Assembly: GCA_016718275.1 (NCBI GenBank)
Contig: JADKEA010000013.1
Coordinates: forward strand, 17,335 to 81,334
Length of the DNA stretch: 64,000 nt
DNA from: Candidatus Villigracilis affinis
GTDB lineage: Bacteria > Chloroflexota > Anaerolineae > Anaerolineales > Villigracilaceae
Direction: 5' to 3'
The notes under the pieces are model-generated. The model did not search any database. It saw only the letters and a list, made by a program, of their open reading frames with translations, and was not told where the DNA came from. How positions within the stretch are numbered: the first letter of the stretch is position 1; each line of letters opens with the position of its first letter. The translations under genes and the position numbers were made by a program. Of the stretch, positions 52,655-59,711 are shown piece after piece.

Positions 52655-53758
52655 TTACTTCACGTATTTATCAAACAGTTGCGCGGAGCGTTCCATCAAA
52701 TAGAACCACTGATCGTATTTAAAGGAATGTTCCTCGCCTTCCACGCCAATGAGCTGGGCTTCCCTGCCCGCTTCAAGGAAGGCATCGTATAACTTTTTTG
52801 ACCATTCGGGCGGCGTGCCTGCAGAGGTTTTGCCATCTTCGGTGCCGTAATTGATCTGCACAGGCGCTGTGACGTTCTTCAAATGATAGATCGGAGAGAC
52901 CGCTTTCAGAATAACAGGATCAGTTGTCCCTTTAAAGTAGGCCTCGATCAAGTCATCGGGTAAATCCAAGGGGAGAATGTCGGAAGAATTACAGCCAAAG
53001 GTCGCTTCACCTTCGAAGACATCCCCGAGACAACCCGGCCCCCAACGGCCGATGACCTCTTCAAAATCACCGCTGACGGTGGAATATAAAACCGCAGCTT
53101 TCACGCGGTCATCAACGACAAGCACTTTCAAAGTTGTGCCGCCGCCCATGCTGTGCCCCCACATGCCGATGCGTTCGGTATCTGCTTCAGGAATGGATGG
53201 AAGTGCGTTCATTAAATTGATGACATCGATGGCAAGACCCGAGTAAAACAAACTCACACCTGTCTCTGCATTGGCCCAGCTGCGATAATCAGAGGAGACC
53301 GTGAGGTAGCCGCGTCGATTCAGAAACTCGGCGGCGCGGTCGGTGCCATCGCCGGAGTTATAAATGTAACGGGAAAAGAACCCGTGATTCATCACAATGA
53401 CTGGGAACGGAGCTTCGCCAGTTTTCGGGATTTGCAAAATTCCCGTGATGGTCAGGCCGTCGCTGGGATATTCGATCAAGTAGCGCGTGAAAACCTCAGT
53501 CTCAAGCAGAGTCTCGCGAATGATGATCTTTCCACTTTGAAATTTATGTTTCCGCAAGCCGTCAATGGTGAATGGCTGCAACGCTTCTTTGGGTGTCATC
53601 GTCGCCGTCGGCGAGGGTGTGATGGATGGCGTAAATGTAACTGGAACGGGTGTATGGGTTGCAGTTGAAACCACTGCCGTTGAACTCGCAGGTGTGGACA
53701 GGCAGGCAGAAAGGATGAGCAATACAGGGAGTATTAAATATCGGGCACGGCTATTCAT
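52655..53758 (-). CDS. Lipoprotein alpha/beta hydrolase, tandem copy 2
   Basis: The 367-residue protein starts with a lipoprotein signal (YLILPVLLILSAC) and a Ser/Thr/Pro-rich spacer, then an alpha/beta-hydrolase of dienelactone-hydrolase/prolyl-oligopeptidase type. It has PFPVIVMNHGFFSRY (oxyanion region), the nucleophile in GMWGHSMGGGTTLKV and the His in EGEEHSFKYDQW. It may be an exported esterase or peptidase. It is clearly a paralogue of the upstream gene, whose stop overlaps its ATG (ATGA); this fixes the start at 53758. Confidence 0.85.
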   Translation of the reverse strand: MNSRARYLILPVLLILSACLSTPASSTAVVSTATHTPVPVTFTPSITPSPTATMTPKEALQPFTIDGLRKHKFQSGKIIIRETLLETEVFTRYLIEYPSDGLTITGILQIPKTGEAPFPVIVMNHGFFSRYIYNSGDGTDRAAEFLNRRGYLTVSSDYRSWANAETGVSLFYSGLAIDVINLMNALPSIPEADTERIGMWGHSMGGGTTLKVLVVDDRVKAAVLYSTVSGDFEEVIGRWGPGCLGDVFEGEATFGCNSSDILPLDLPDDLIEAYFKGTTDPVILKAVSPIYHLKNVTAPVQINYGTEDGKTSAGTPPEWSKKLYDAFLEAGREAQLIGVEGEEHSFKYDQWFYLMERSAQLFDKYVK

Positions 53759-54873
53759 TGGCTTATTGTATTCGTATTTAACGCCGCATCGAATAATGTA
53801 ACCGCACGATCCATGAACAAAAGCCATGCATCCCCCGTGAAGGAATGACGCTGGCCGTCGTAAACAAATAATTCCACGTCCTTGCCTGCATCCAACAAGC
53901 CTTGATTCAATTTATACGACCACTCGGGCGGCGTGGAACCGATGTAGTCTCCATCTGCGGAGCCGATGTGGATTTGGACTGGAACAGATATATTTTCCAG
54001 ATGGTAGAACGGAGCGATCTCGCGCATCCTCTCCGCGCTGGTAGCGGATTCAACATACGCGGCGATCATCTCCGCTGGCAGAGACTCTGGAATGACATCC
54101 GCCGAGTTACAGGTATCCAGAAGTTCACCTGCTAAAATATCGCCGATGCAGCCATAGCCCCAGCGTGCGATCAAGTCGGCATCGTCGGCGGAGTTGGGTG
54201 CATACAACACCGCCGCGCGGACAGGTGTCTCAAGCGTGAGTATCTTCGTGGTGATGCCGCCGCCCATGCTGTGTCCCCACATGCCAATGCGCGAAACATC
54301 TGCCTGTGGGATGGATGGCAGAGATGCGATCAGGTTCATCACATCAGCGACCAAACCTGTGTGAAAGAAAGACGGACTGATATCCGAACCGCCCCAGGTG
54401 CGGAAGTCTGATGCGATGGTGATGTAGCCGCGCGACACAAGATATTCGGCTGCACGGTCTGTGCCGTTACCTGATGTGTAACTGCTGCGAGCGGCAAAGC
54501 CGTGATTCATGACGATGACGGGAAAAGGTCCCTGCCCTGCTGGGATCTGGAGAATGCCTGTGATGCGTAATCCGTCTGAGGGGTAGGAAATGAGATAACG
54601 GGTGTAGGTGTCCGTCAGCCCGAGGACAACATCCAGCGAAATCTCGCCGCCTGTGAAAGTCCGCTCGCGCAGGCCTGCAATGGTGTAGGGATACATCAAA
54701 TGCGGGAGCGCGGTCGGCGAAGGAAGGGCGGTTGGGGTTTCAGTGATGGGTATTTCAGTGGGACGAATGATGGTGACGATCGGCGGAGGCAATGTGACAG
54801 TGGGAGATGCGGGAGCGGGCGAGCAGGCAGTGAGAAAAAAGAAAGAAGGAAACAATAAAGGGGTTCGGGGCAT
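53755..54873 (-). CDS. Lipoprotein alpha/beta hydrolase, tandem copy 1
   Basis: The 372-residue protein has a lipoprotein signal (LLFPSFFFLTAC), a Pro/Thr-rich spacer, and the same hydrolase core as the gene downstream: PFPVIVMNHGFAARSSYTSG, GMWGHSMGGGITTKI and GQRHSFTGDAW. The two proteins share most motifs, so they arose by tandem duplication. The probable start ATG 54873 is 7 nt after TACAAT on the minus strand and has no Shine-Dalgarno, so it is likely leaderless. The substrate is unknown. Confidence 0.85.
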   Translation of the reverse strand: MPRTPLLFPSFFFLTACSPAPASPTVTLPPPIVTIIRPTEIPITETPTALPSPTALPHLMYPYTIAGLRERTFTGGEISLDVVLGLTDTYTRYLISYPSDGLRITGILQIPAGQGPFPVIVMNHGFAARSSYTSGNGTDRAAEYLVSRGYITIASDFRTWGGSDISPSFFHTGLVADVMNLIASLPSIPQADVSRIGMWGHSMGGGITTKILTLETPVRAAVLYAPNSADDADLIARWGYGCIGDILAGELLDTCNSADVIPESLPAEMIAAYVESATSAERMREIAPFYHLENISVPVQIHIGSADGDYIGSTPPEWSYKLNQGLLDAGKDVELFVYDGQRHSFTGDAWLLFMDRAVTLFDAALNTNTISQ

Positions 54874-54880
54874 CCTGGGG

Positions 54881-54886
54881 ATTGTA
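54881..54886 (-). promoter_or_regulatory. -10 box for the hydrolase pair (leaderless)
   Basis: TACAAT on the minus strand ends 7 nt before ATG 54873, and no Shine-Dalgarno is present. Confidence 0.4.
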
Positions 54887-54946
54887 TCACGGTTGAAGCA
54901 CCGGCGCAAAGGAGCTTCACCCGTAAGTACGCACTTACCGTTCACA

Positions 54947-55279
54947 TTACAAACTTGGTGCTTTCCACTTCTTGATCACCTCTACAAATGGAGGAAGGAT
55001 CTTCTTTGCATTAAACGGATACCAACCAATCTCACCGCGCACGGCTTGCTCCTTCAACTCGGTGGAGCCCCAAATGAGGGATGCGCCAAATGCGCCAAGC
55101 AAGGCCGATGCCCAGTTGTTTGAAATGAACAATGAGCCCAAAATGCATAACGCCCCCGCCCCCATCACATACGGCCACCACAAGTGACCGAAGTAACGTT
55201 CCCCACGGATCACCCACACGAAACCCAACCCAATAATGAAGAGAGTAGCAAGACAAAGCCAAAAACCAAACCAGTTCAT
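54947..55279 (-). CDS. DUF4491 family membrane protein
   Basis: The 110-residue protein has three hydrophobic segments and follows the DUF4491 pattern: an N-terminal GFWLCLATLFIIGLGFVWVI, then GERYFGHLWWP, and the C-terminal WGSTELKEQAVRGEIGWYPF with the E..EQ..R...GW.P.N motif. Function unknown. Its ATG overlaps the stop of a 39-codon ORF (ATGA). Confidence 0.8.
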   Translation of the reverse strand: MNWFGFWLCLATLFIIGLGFVWVIRGERYFGHLWWPYVMGAGALCILGSLFISNNWASALLGAFGASLIWGSTELKEQAVRGEIGWYPFNAKKILPPFVEVIKKWKAPSL

Positions 55280-55395
55280 TTCGCACTCTCCTTGATGGAC
55301 GCCAATTCGGCAGCAGAATATGGAGTGCCGCGCGGGTCGCGGTCGAGCCAGTCAATCGTTGTGGCTTCGGGATATTCAGCAAGGATTCTTCGCAT
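55276..55395 (-). CDS. 39-aa protein between two DUF4491 genes
   Basis: A short ORF from ATG 55395 encodes MRRILAEYPEATTIDWLDR then a proline- and charge-rich end, finishing in ESAK. It overlaps the 3' end of the upstream DUF4491-like gene by 20 nt, and its TGA overlaps the ATG of the next gene (ATGA). It has no Shine-Dalgarno and would depend on coupling. It is compact and hydrophilic with no homologue I can name. It might also be the frameshifted C-terminus of the upstream gene. Confidence 0.5.
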   Translation of the reverse strand: MRRILAEYPEATTIDWLDRDPRGTPYSAAELASIKESAK

Positions 55396-55696
55396 GGCGC
55401 GGATTCTTCGGGTTGGCGGGCGCATGTCCATGCTTGATGCGTTTGGGTTGGCGAACGGCGATTTCGAGCGCGTCCCAAAACAATGTCACAGAGAGGATGC
55501 CGCAGATCGCAGACAGAGGCATGCTTGAGGTTAAGAAAGAGGCGGCTGCAAATCCGGCACTCAGTACAAGTGCGCTCACAGTCGGCTTCCACAAATGAAC
55601 CGTCTCACGTTCGATCTTGCGGACAGAGACATGCCCCAGCCATACGCCGAGGAACGTGGCCGCCGCTGTAGCCAACCCAACAATGTTAATTTCCAT
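55376..55696 (-). CDS. DUF4491-like membrane protein
   Basis: The 106-residue protein has three hydrophobic helices (NIVGLATAAATFLGVWLG; ALVLSAGFAAASFLTS; LSAICGILSVTLFWDAL) and the motif RQPKRIKHGHAPANPKN, matching the end of DUF4491 proteins. It is a divergent paralogue of the gene at 54947-55279, and the two with the small ORF between them make one cluster. Function unknown. Confidence 0.65.
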   Translation of the reverse strand: MEINIVGLATAAATFLGVWLGHVSVRKIERETVHLWKPTVSALVLSAGFAAASFLTSSMPLSAICGILSVTLFWDALEIAVRQPKRIKHGHAPANPKNPRHAKNPC

Positions 55697-55914
55697 AGTG
55701 ATATCCCATCGTTTATAAATTTAGAATCGTGGCGAAAAATTATATCTTGCACTTTATGATATTGCTTACGTAATATGTCCATTTTAGTGCGTGACATATC
55801 ACATATTAAATCTCTCACGCAACTCTTAGTGAAATCTCCAAAATCTATATATACATATCAGGTAATAAATATAAAATATCACAGGCCGAGGAGAGCAAAA
55901 ACAGGAGACTGTGT
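55697..55914. other. 218-nt AT-rich intergenic region with divergent promoters
   Basis: This is the most AT-rich stretch in the window (TATATATACATATC; AATATAAAATATC). It separates divergent DUF4491 and HemY genes. Many possible -10 boxes occur, so single promoters cannot be assigned. No gene is visible. Confidence 0.45.
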
Positions 55915-57276
55915 ATGCACATTGCTGTCATCGGCGGGGGGATTACAGGTTTGAGCGCCGCGTGGGAACTTCAACAACGCGGCATCAAATTTACCTTACT
56001 TGAAGCCTCAAGTCATTGGGGCGGCAAGGTCATTTCATCGAAACTTGAATTGAATAAAGACGCACAGTTTCTGGTTGAAGGCGGGCCTGATACTCTTATC
56101 ACGCGCAAGCCTGAGGCTTGGGATTTGGCAAACGAGCTGGGGATGCTCGACCAGGTGGTGAACCCTGGCTCTGAAACCAGCGGGACCTACGTGCTGGATC
56201 GCGCCTCTCTCTACCCGATACCTGTTTCGCCGACGAAATTCATCTCCTCCCCGCTGCTGACGGTGCGCGGGAAATTGCGCATGCTGGCTGAACCATTTCA
56301 ACCCGCCCGCCGCGATGACGAAGATGAATCGCTGGCTGATTTTGTGCGCCGCAGGCTGGGACATGAAGCACTGGATAAATTCATCGGCCCCGTGCTGGGC
56401 GGAATCTACAACACGAACCCAGAGACGCAGAGCATCATGGTCTCTTCGCCGATCATGCGTGAAATGGAAAAGGATGGCGGCGGCTTGTTTGCGGGTGCGT
56501 TGAAGCGCGCCTTCCGTGGCGGAAAACAGAAGGGACCGAAGAAGCCGCGCTTTGTTTCCTTCAAGAACGGCTTGCAAGCGTTGACAGATGAACTTGCCCG
56601 TCAACTCAAAGGGGATATGCGCTTGAATGCGCGGGTTGAAAAGATCTCACATCACGGGAATGGCTATCAAATCTTCATGGCTGATGGAAGCTCAGTACAG
56701 GCAGATGGTGTCATTCTCGCGACGTTGGCGAATCAGACATCAGCGATGATCAAGGACATTGCCGCAGAAGCCAGCCGACAGTTAGGCGAGATCCGTCATC
56801 AGAATATTGGCACGCTCTCGCTCGTGTATCGCGAGGCGGATATTCCGCGCGAACCCGTCATCAGCGGATTGATGATCCCCCGCCGTGAAAAGCGGATGAT
56901 CGATGCGGTCACGTTCACGTCCCGCAAAATGCCAGAGAGGTCAACGGCTGGGTATGCTGTGCTGCGAGTCTTCATTGGGGGCGGCGCGCCTGAGATGGTG
57001 GAATTTGACGATGAGAGGTTGATCGAGGCTGTGAAGAAAGAACTCGCAGAGCTGCTCGGCATCACCGCTGCACCGCAAACGTGGACGGCCTTCCGCTGGC
57101 AAAGCGGATTCCCGCAAGCGCATGTCGGTCATTTGAAACGCGTGGATGAAATTGAAAAGTTGCTGCCAAAAGGCCTGGCGCTGGCTGGCAGTTCATATCG
57201 CGGCATCGCCGTGCCTGATTGTATTCATCAGGGACGTGAGGCGGCGGCTAGGCTGGCAATGAAGGGAAACATGTGA
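55915..57276 (+). CDS. hemY: Protoporphyrinogen oxidase, HemY type
   Basis: The 453-residue FAD enzyme starts MHIAVIGGGITGLSAAWEL (dinucleotide fold GxGxxG), then a GGKV motif, LVEGGPDTLITRKPEAWDL and the LGHEALDKFIGPVLGGIYN region typical of HemY/coproporphyrinogen III oxidases; near the end is GLALAGSSYRGIAVPDCI. It should oxidise proto- or coproporphyrinogen to the porphyrin in heme synthesis with O2. Whether it takes the protoporphyrin- or coproporphyrin-dependent route cannot be decided. Start ATG 55915 follows CAGGAGACTGTGT. The next gene is a PUCC-type transporter. Confidence 0.93.
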   Translation: MHIAVIGGGITGLSAAWELQQRGIKFTLLEASSHWGGKVISSKLELNKDAQFLVEGGPDTLITRKPEAWDLANELGMLDQVVNPGSETSGTYVLDRASLYPIPVSPTKFISSPLLTVRGKLRMLAEPFQPARRDDEDESLADFVRRRLGHEALDKFIGPVLGGIYNTNPETQSIMVSSPIMREMEKDGGGLFAGALKRAFRGGKQKGPKKPRFVSFKNGLQALTDELARQLKGDMRLNARVEKISHHGNGYQIFMADGSSVQADGVILATLANQTSAMIKDIAAEASRQLGEIRHQNIGTLSLVYREADIPREPVISGLMIPRREKRMIDAVTFTSRKMPERSTAGYAVLRVFIGGGAPEMVEFDDERLIEAVKKELAELLGITAAPQTWTAFRWQSGFPQAHVGHLKRVDEIEKLLPKGLALAGSSYRGIAVPDCIHQGREAAARLAMKGNM

Positions 57277-57289
57277 AAAACCTTTTTGA

Positions 57290-57366
57290 ACCACGGAGAC
57301 ACGGAAACACGGAGAAAAAACAAATAAAAAACTCCATACCCTCCGTGCCTCTGTGGCTCAGTGGTT
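57290..57366. repeat. Dispersed palindromic repeat after hemY
   Basis: ACCACGGAGACACGG on the left and CTCCGTGCCTCTGTGG on the right form an imperfect inverted repeat around an A-rich centre. Related copies lie inside the dehydrogenase fusion gene (6516-6589) and as a half copy at 31731-31747. Confidence 0.65.
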
Positions 57367-57416
57367 AGATGTTTGGATTTTTTCAATTGGTCAATTCAAT
57401 TCTAGGAGCATACAAA

Positions 57417-58739
57417 ATGAAATTCGTTCGTACTCTAAACAATGCACGGCTGGCGTTCTTCTCCATCGCGTACGGGTTGAGCGGCGCGTTGATCGGCGGG
57501 ACTCTGAACCGCATCATGATCGCGGAGTTGGGTCTGCCTGCAACACTGGTGGCATTCTTCTTCGCCATCCCGCTTTTGATCTCACCTGTGCGCGTGTGGC
57601 TTGGGTATCGCTCAGACGGATACCCCGTCTTCGGGAAGCGCCGTGAGCCGTATATCATCTTCGGCGCATTGGTGATCGGGTTGGGAATTATCGCGACCTC
57701 ACGACTGGCAGCGAACCCAACCAAAGTGACCGCACTGCTGCTCTTGAGCGGATCGTTGTCCTTCATGCTGTACGGCCTTGGACGTAACCTTGCGCACAAC
57801 ACCTATCAGGCGTTGGTATCCGACCGCTATACGGGAACGTATCGCACGCGCGCCATCACCTTCTATGAAGTAGCGACTCTGCTTGGCTCGGTGATGGGAG
57901 CGGGATTCATCGGCAAGGCACTGGAAACATATGACCCTGCCAAGTTGATCAGCGTTGCGACAGGCGTGGCAGTTGCCATCTTTTTACTGGCGACCTTCGC
58001 CGCCATTGGACAGGAATCCAAGAATCAAGTTGCAGAGACTGCCGCAGAGCAGGCACGCAAGATGCCTTTCCAGCAAGTGCTGCGAGATGTGGTATTCGCT
58101 GACCCGCAAGTACGCATTCTTTTCACGCTGGTGATCTGTACTTTCATTGGAACACTCGCGCAGGATGCTTTGCTTGAGCCGTACGGTGCGCTGGTACTTG
58201 GCATGAGCGTCGGTGATACCACCCGCCTGACCATGTACTGGGGACTCGGTGTATTGGCTTCGATGCTTTTGTCTGGCTTGTTCCTGATCAAGTGGTTGGG
58301 ATATATGAAGCTGATGCGCACAGGCATTATTGCCAGCATTCTCGTTTTCATCGGGTTGATCGTGACGGGATTGATGGGCAACGTAGGTATCTTCAAGAGC
58401 CTGGTCTTCGTGATGGGAATCGGCACAGGCTTGGCGGGCGCGGGCATGTTGAGCGCGATCATCTCCTTCACTACACCGATCCGCGCGGGGATGTTGATGG
58501 GCGTATGGGGCGTGGCGAACATGGTCGGCCATGCGGTCGGCAATTTGACGGGCGGCATTCTCGTGGATAGTGTCCGCTATGCGACGGGGAATGCGTTCTT
58601 TGCGTATTCGTCTCTGTTCACGATGGAGGCGGTGATCCTGCTTGTGGCGTTGAATTTGACGACGAAGCTGAATGCGAACACATCCCGCGCACATGTGGAA
58701 GAGACTGAAATATTGGCTGGTGTTGCAGCAGCAGATTAA
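57417..58739 (+). CDS. PUCC-family (BCD) MFS transporter
   Basis: The 440-residue protein has 12 TM helices and the PUCC motifs: VWLGYRSDGYPVFGKRREPY in the first cytoplasmic loop and FADPQVRILFTLVICTF, then VWGVANMVGHAVGNLTGG. The family includes PucC and LhaA, needed for assembly of bacteriochlorophyll antenna complexes, but members also occur in non-phototrophs. No other photosynthesis gene is in the window; the hemY neighbour suggests a tetrapyrrole-linked role. Start ATG 57417 has AGGAG with 8-nt spacing; the upstream in-frame ATG at 57369 lies in repeat-derived sequence. Confidence 0.88.
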   Translation: MKFVRTLNNARLAFFSIAYGLSGALIGGTLNRIMIAELGLPATLVAFFFAIPLLISPVRVWLGYRSDGYPVFGKRREPYIIFGALVIGLGIIATSRLAANPTKVTALLLLSGSLSFMLYGLGRNLAHNTYQALVSDRYTGTYRTRAITFYEVATLLGSVMGAGFIGKALETYDPAKLISVATGVAVAIFLLATFAAIGQESKNQVAETAAEQARKMPFQQVLRDVVFADPQVRILFTLVICTFIGTLAQDALLEPYGALVLGMSVGDTTRLTMYWGLGVLASMLLSGLFLIKWLGYMKLMRTGIIASILVFIGLIVTGLMGNVGIFKSLVFVMGIGTGLAGAGMLSAIISFTTPIRAGMLMGVWGVANMVGHAVGNLTGGILVDSVRYATGNAFFAYSSLFTMEAVILLVALNLTTKLNANTSRAHVEETEILAGVAAAD

Positions 58740-58971
58740 TAACTCATCTTACACACCCAGTCGTAATTCCCTCCGAAGGATATCGGGACGATGTGGATAG
58801 CGACACTTGTGCCGCACGCCAGTGCGGTGAGGGCCTCCGAGGCAATCGTAGAGGTTCTTCGCTGTCGCTCAGAACGACATTGCACAAGGTGAGGTAATAA
58901 GCTTCGTATTTTCCAAAGATGGACAGGGCTCTCTCTGTCCATCTTTGACTTTAATCTGGCCTCGGGGGAAT
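58740..58971. other. Intergenic region with a terminator and a short dispersed repeat
   Basis: The stretch TTCTTCGCTGTCGCTCAGAACGAC (58851-58875 approx., not exact) resembles a common dispersed repeat type; a related copy occurs at 59548-59594. A terminator at 58914-58945 is listed separately. No gene is seen. Confidence 0.4.
58914..58945. terminator. Terminator between PUCC and the YgiT-type gene
   Basis: AAAGATGGACAG (58914-58925) pairs with CTGTCCATCTTT (58934-58945), giving A and T tracts on both sides, so it may serve both convergent genes. Confidence 0.65.
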
Positions 58972-59190
58972 TCAATATTCGCGAATGTCTTCGATCAACC
59001 CTTGTGCAAATGAATCTTCCGCCTGGCTGATCAATTGCAGGGCAACGTCTTCGTTGACGATGGCTTCGCCGCAGTTGGGGCAAACCTGGGCTGGGATATT
59101 ATGGATGACCAGTTTGAATTCGTCGCGTTCAAAGGTGATGGAGGTAAAACTGTGGGTTGTCTCGGCTTGTCTACAGATGATGCAATTCAT
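58972..59190 (-). CDS. YgiT-type zinc finger protein (antitoxin-like)
   Basis: The 72-residue protein begins MNCIICRQAETTHSF and has a second CPNCGEA; the two CxxC pairs form the zinc ribbon of MqsA/YgiT-type proteins. It ends with an acidic helix. Together with the DUF4258 gene 41 nt upstream it forms a probable toxin-antitoxin pair, with this as the antitoxin. The DNA-binding HTH part found in MqsA is absent. Start ATG 59190 follows AAAGAACTCTCT, a weak Shine-Dalgarno. Confidence 0.8.
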   Translation of the reverse strand: MNCIICRQAETTHSFTSITFERDEFKLVIHNIPAQVCPNCGEAIVNEDVALQLISQAEDSFAQGLIEDIREY

Positions 59191-59231
59191 AGAGAGTTCT
59201 TTCACCACGAAGTGGCATAAAGTTTTTAGGG

Positions 59232-59507
59232 TTACTTGCGGCTCCGAAAGTCTTTTTTCCATTTACTGGCGTCGGGCAGATACACGGTGATGATCGTCGT
59301 TTGCATTTTGGCGTGGTTCTCAGAGGTCACCACATGGAAGGGACGTTTGCCCTGAAATGAGAGGAGCAAGCGGCTGGGTTCGGGCATTTCGGAGGAGTAA
59401 TCCTCGATCACATCCGCGGTCTCCAAGGCTTTGCGGACCTTGCTGACGGGTATCTCACGTTCGAACATTCTTTGCACCGCGTGGGCGCGAAATAGGATGG
59501 CAGTCAT
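59232..59507 (-). CDS. DUF4258 domain protein (toxin-like)
   Basis: The 91-residue protein shows the DUF4258 pattern: FRAHAVQRMFEREIPVSKV (the HAxxRMxER motif), VIEDYSSEMPEPSRLLL, and RPFHVVTSENHAKMQTTI followed by TVY.P. DUF4258 proteins are RelE-like and commonly paired with YgiT-type proteins, as here. Start ATG 59507 is 6 nt after TATAAT on the minus strand without a Shine-Dalgarno, so the pair is probably expressed from a leaderless message. The upstream GTG at 59573 lies before the promoter. Confidence 0.82.
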   Translation of the reverse strand: MTAILFRAHAVQRMFEREIPVSKVRKALETADVIEDYSSEMPEPSRLLLSFQGKRPFHVVTSENHAKMQTTIITVYLPDASKWKKDFRSRK

Positions 59508-59513
59508 TCGGAC

Positions 59514-59519
59514 ATTATA
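59514..59519 (-). promoter_or_regulatory. -10 box for the DUF4258/YgiT pair (leaderless)
   Basis: TATAAT on the minus strand is 6 nt before ATG 59507. No clear -35. Confidence 0.5.
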
Positions 59520-59547
59520 CTTGCAGGTTATGTTAAGTGCGTGTGTT

Positions 59548-59594
59548 GTCCTTCGACTGCGCTCGGAGGGCACTCGCTCCGCTCAGGACGAAGG
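59548..59594. repeat. Dispersed CCTTCG...CGAAGG repeat
   Basis: CCTTCG (59550-59555) and CGAAGG (59589-59594) bracket a GC-rich core with CTGCGCTCGGAGGG and CTCGCTCCGCTC. It is a partial inverted repeat of the dispersed type and lies between the divergent toxin and helicase genes. Confidence 0.4.
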
Positions 59595-59629
59595 GATTGA
59601 AGGCACTTGCACTCAATGCCCCCACCCAA

Positions 59630-59690
59630 CCTCCCCCAAATGCGACGGTATTTCTGTCGTATTTGGGGGAGGTGCCTGCGAATGCAGGCA
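59630..59690. repeat. C-rich hairpin repeat, copy 1
   Basis: CCTCCCCCAAAT + GCGAC (59630-59646) pairs with GTCGT + ATTTGGGGGAGG (59656-59672) across a 9-nt loop. A second small hairpin TGCCTGC/GCAGGCA follows (59673-59690). A TAAAAT 7 nt further right is the likely -10 of the helicase gene. Confidence 0.8.
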
Positions 59691-59697
59691 GAGGGGG

Positions 59698-59703
59698 TAA
59701 AAT
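59698..59703 (+). promoter_or_regulatory. -10 box for the helicase gene
   Basis: TAAAAT ends 8 nt before ATG 59712, and no Shine-Dalgarno is present. It directly follows the hairpin repeat. Confidence 0.4.
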
Positions 59704-59711
59704 AACCCGCC

